Shown piece by piece: positions 13,390 through 13,675 of a stretch of 13,675 nt of DNA. The notes under the pieces are model-generated. The model worked only from the letters and a program-made list of their open reading frames with translations. It was not told the DNA's origin and made no database searches. This DNA is from an uncultured Verrucomicrobiales bacterium (GTDB lineage: Bacteria; Verrucomicrobiota; Verrucomicrobiia; Limisphaerales; JACDHS01), in assembly GCA_937983475.1 (NCBI GenBank), contig CALJZV010000170.1, positions 1-13,675 on the forward strand. Direction: 5' to 3'. Each line of letters begins with the position of its first letter. Position 1 is the first letter of the stretch. The position numbers were made by a program, and so were the translations under genes.

Positions 13390-13675
13390 ATGAAAGCGCG
13401 TGTACTGCGATATGTGGCGCTGGTGGGCTTGCTGTTTTTCTCCATCAATTCGCTGACAGCTATGGAGGCGTGGGCAGCGGCTTTGGGGAGGATGCCTCTG
13501 CGCACCAACGTGGTGGAATTGACCAGAACCAACTGCGTGCCTCTGATGCTGGCGTCGTTTCAGTCCAATGCCGTCGCCAAGGCGCTGCTTGTCATGCCGG
13601 GCGCCCCCGCTGCATTCTATTTTTTCAACCGTGGGTGCCGCGGGGGGACGACGTCAATCCCCCCTTTGATGGGCG
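13390..13675 (+). CDS. Partial secreted or membrane protein of unknown function (3' end outside window)
   Basis: The frame is open from ATG 13390 to the window end (95 codons). Residues 1-24 (MKARVLRYVALVGLLFFSINSLTA) have a basic start, a hydrophobic core and an A-type cleavage site, so a signal peptide or membrane anchor is likely. The continuation has MPLRTNVVELTRTNCVPLML, QSNAVAKALLVMPG and FYFFNRG; I cannot assign a family. It lies 4 bp after the hscB stop codon, so probably in the same transcript. The last ~50 bases hold G6 and C6 runs, and the encoded peptide changes character there (CRGGTTSIPP), so the final residues may reflect sequence error. Confidence 0.6.
   Translation, partial: MKARVLRYVALVGLLFFSINSLTAMEAWAAALGRMPLRTNVVELTRTNCVPLMLASFQSNAVAKALLVMPGAPAAFYFFNRGCRGGTTSIPPLMG

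Overview
The window reads as a chromosomal contig from a Gram-negative bacterium of the PVC group, most likely a verrucomicrobium (Limisphaera/Pedosphaera-like). The grounds are a GC content that looks to be in the mid-to-high 50s %, scarce Shine-Dalgarno sequences, large secreted multi-domain proteins with Ig and LamG-like modules, and a C-terminal NWQS...Y.VE...W secreted-protein module that I associate with this phylum. The taxon is an inference, not a proof. Both ends cut through genes.

Region 1 (1-3165, + strand): two tandem paralogues encode secreted PGRP-type N-acetylmuramoyl-L-alanine amidases. Each carries a zinc amidase domain, an NBR1-type Ig-like domain and a golvesin/xanthan-lyase-type C-terminal domain. 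Copy 1 has lost its signal peptide to the window edge and copy 2 is complete. The two genes differ at many synonymous sites over their first two thirds. They then become identical base for base for 451 bp (1000-1450 = 2715-3165), through the stop codon and the intrinsic terminator. This is the clearest anomaly in the window and looks like recent gene conversion.

Region 2 (3220-6253): a + strand FAD oxidoreductase of the geranylgeranyl-reductase family converges on two - strand genes, a UbiA-family membrane prenyltransferase and a CrtC/AttH-type lipocalin-fold lipoprotein. All three families recur in isoprenoid, carotenoid or quinone chemistry, so this may be a small uncharacterised isoprenoid module.

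Region 3 (6264-10737, - strand): a TMTC-like membrane protein (GT-C glycosyltransferase fold plus about eight TPRs) lies just upstream of ubiA in the same operon. Upstream of that is a secreted LamG-like/Ig/endonuclease-exonuclease-phosphatase protein with a complete set of catalytic residues.

Region 4 (10792-13385): iron-sulfur and lipoate genes. On the - strand, nth (endonuclease III, [4Fe-4S]) overlaps a lipoate-protein ligase family gene by ATGA. Divergently, on the + strand, lie an A-type Fe-S carrier (IscA/ErpA) and the co-chaperone HscB. After hscB starts a partial secreted or membrane protein of unknown function, cut by the window end.

No tRNA, rRNA, CRISPR array, insertion sequence or phage gene was seen.
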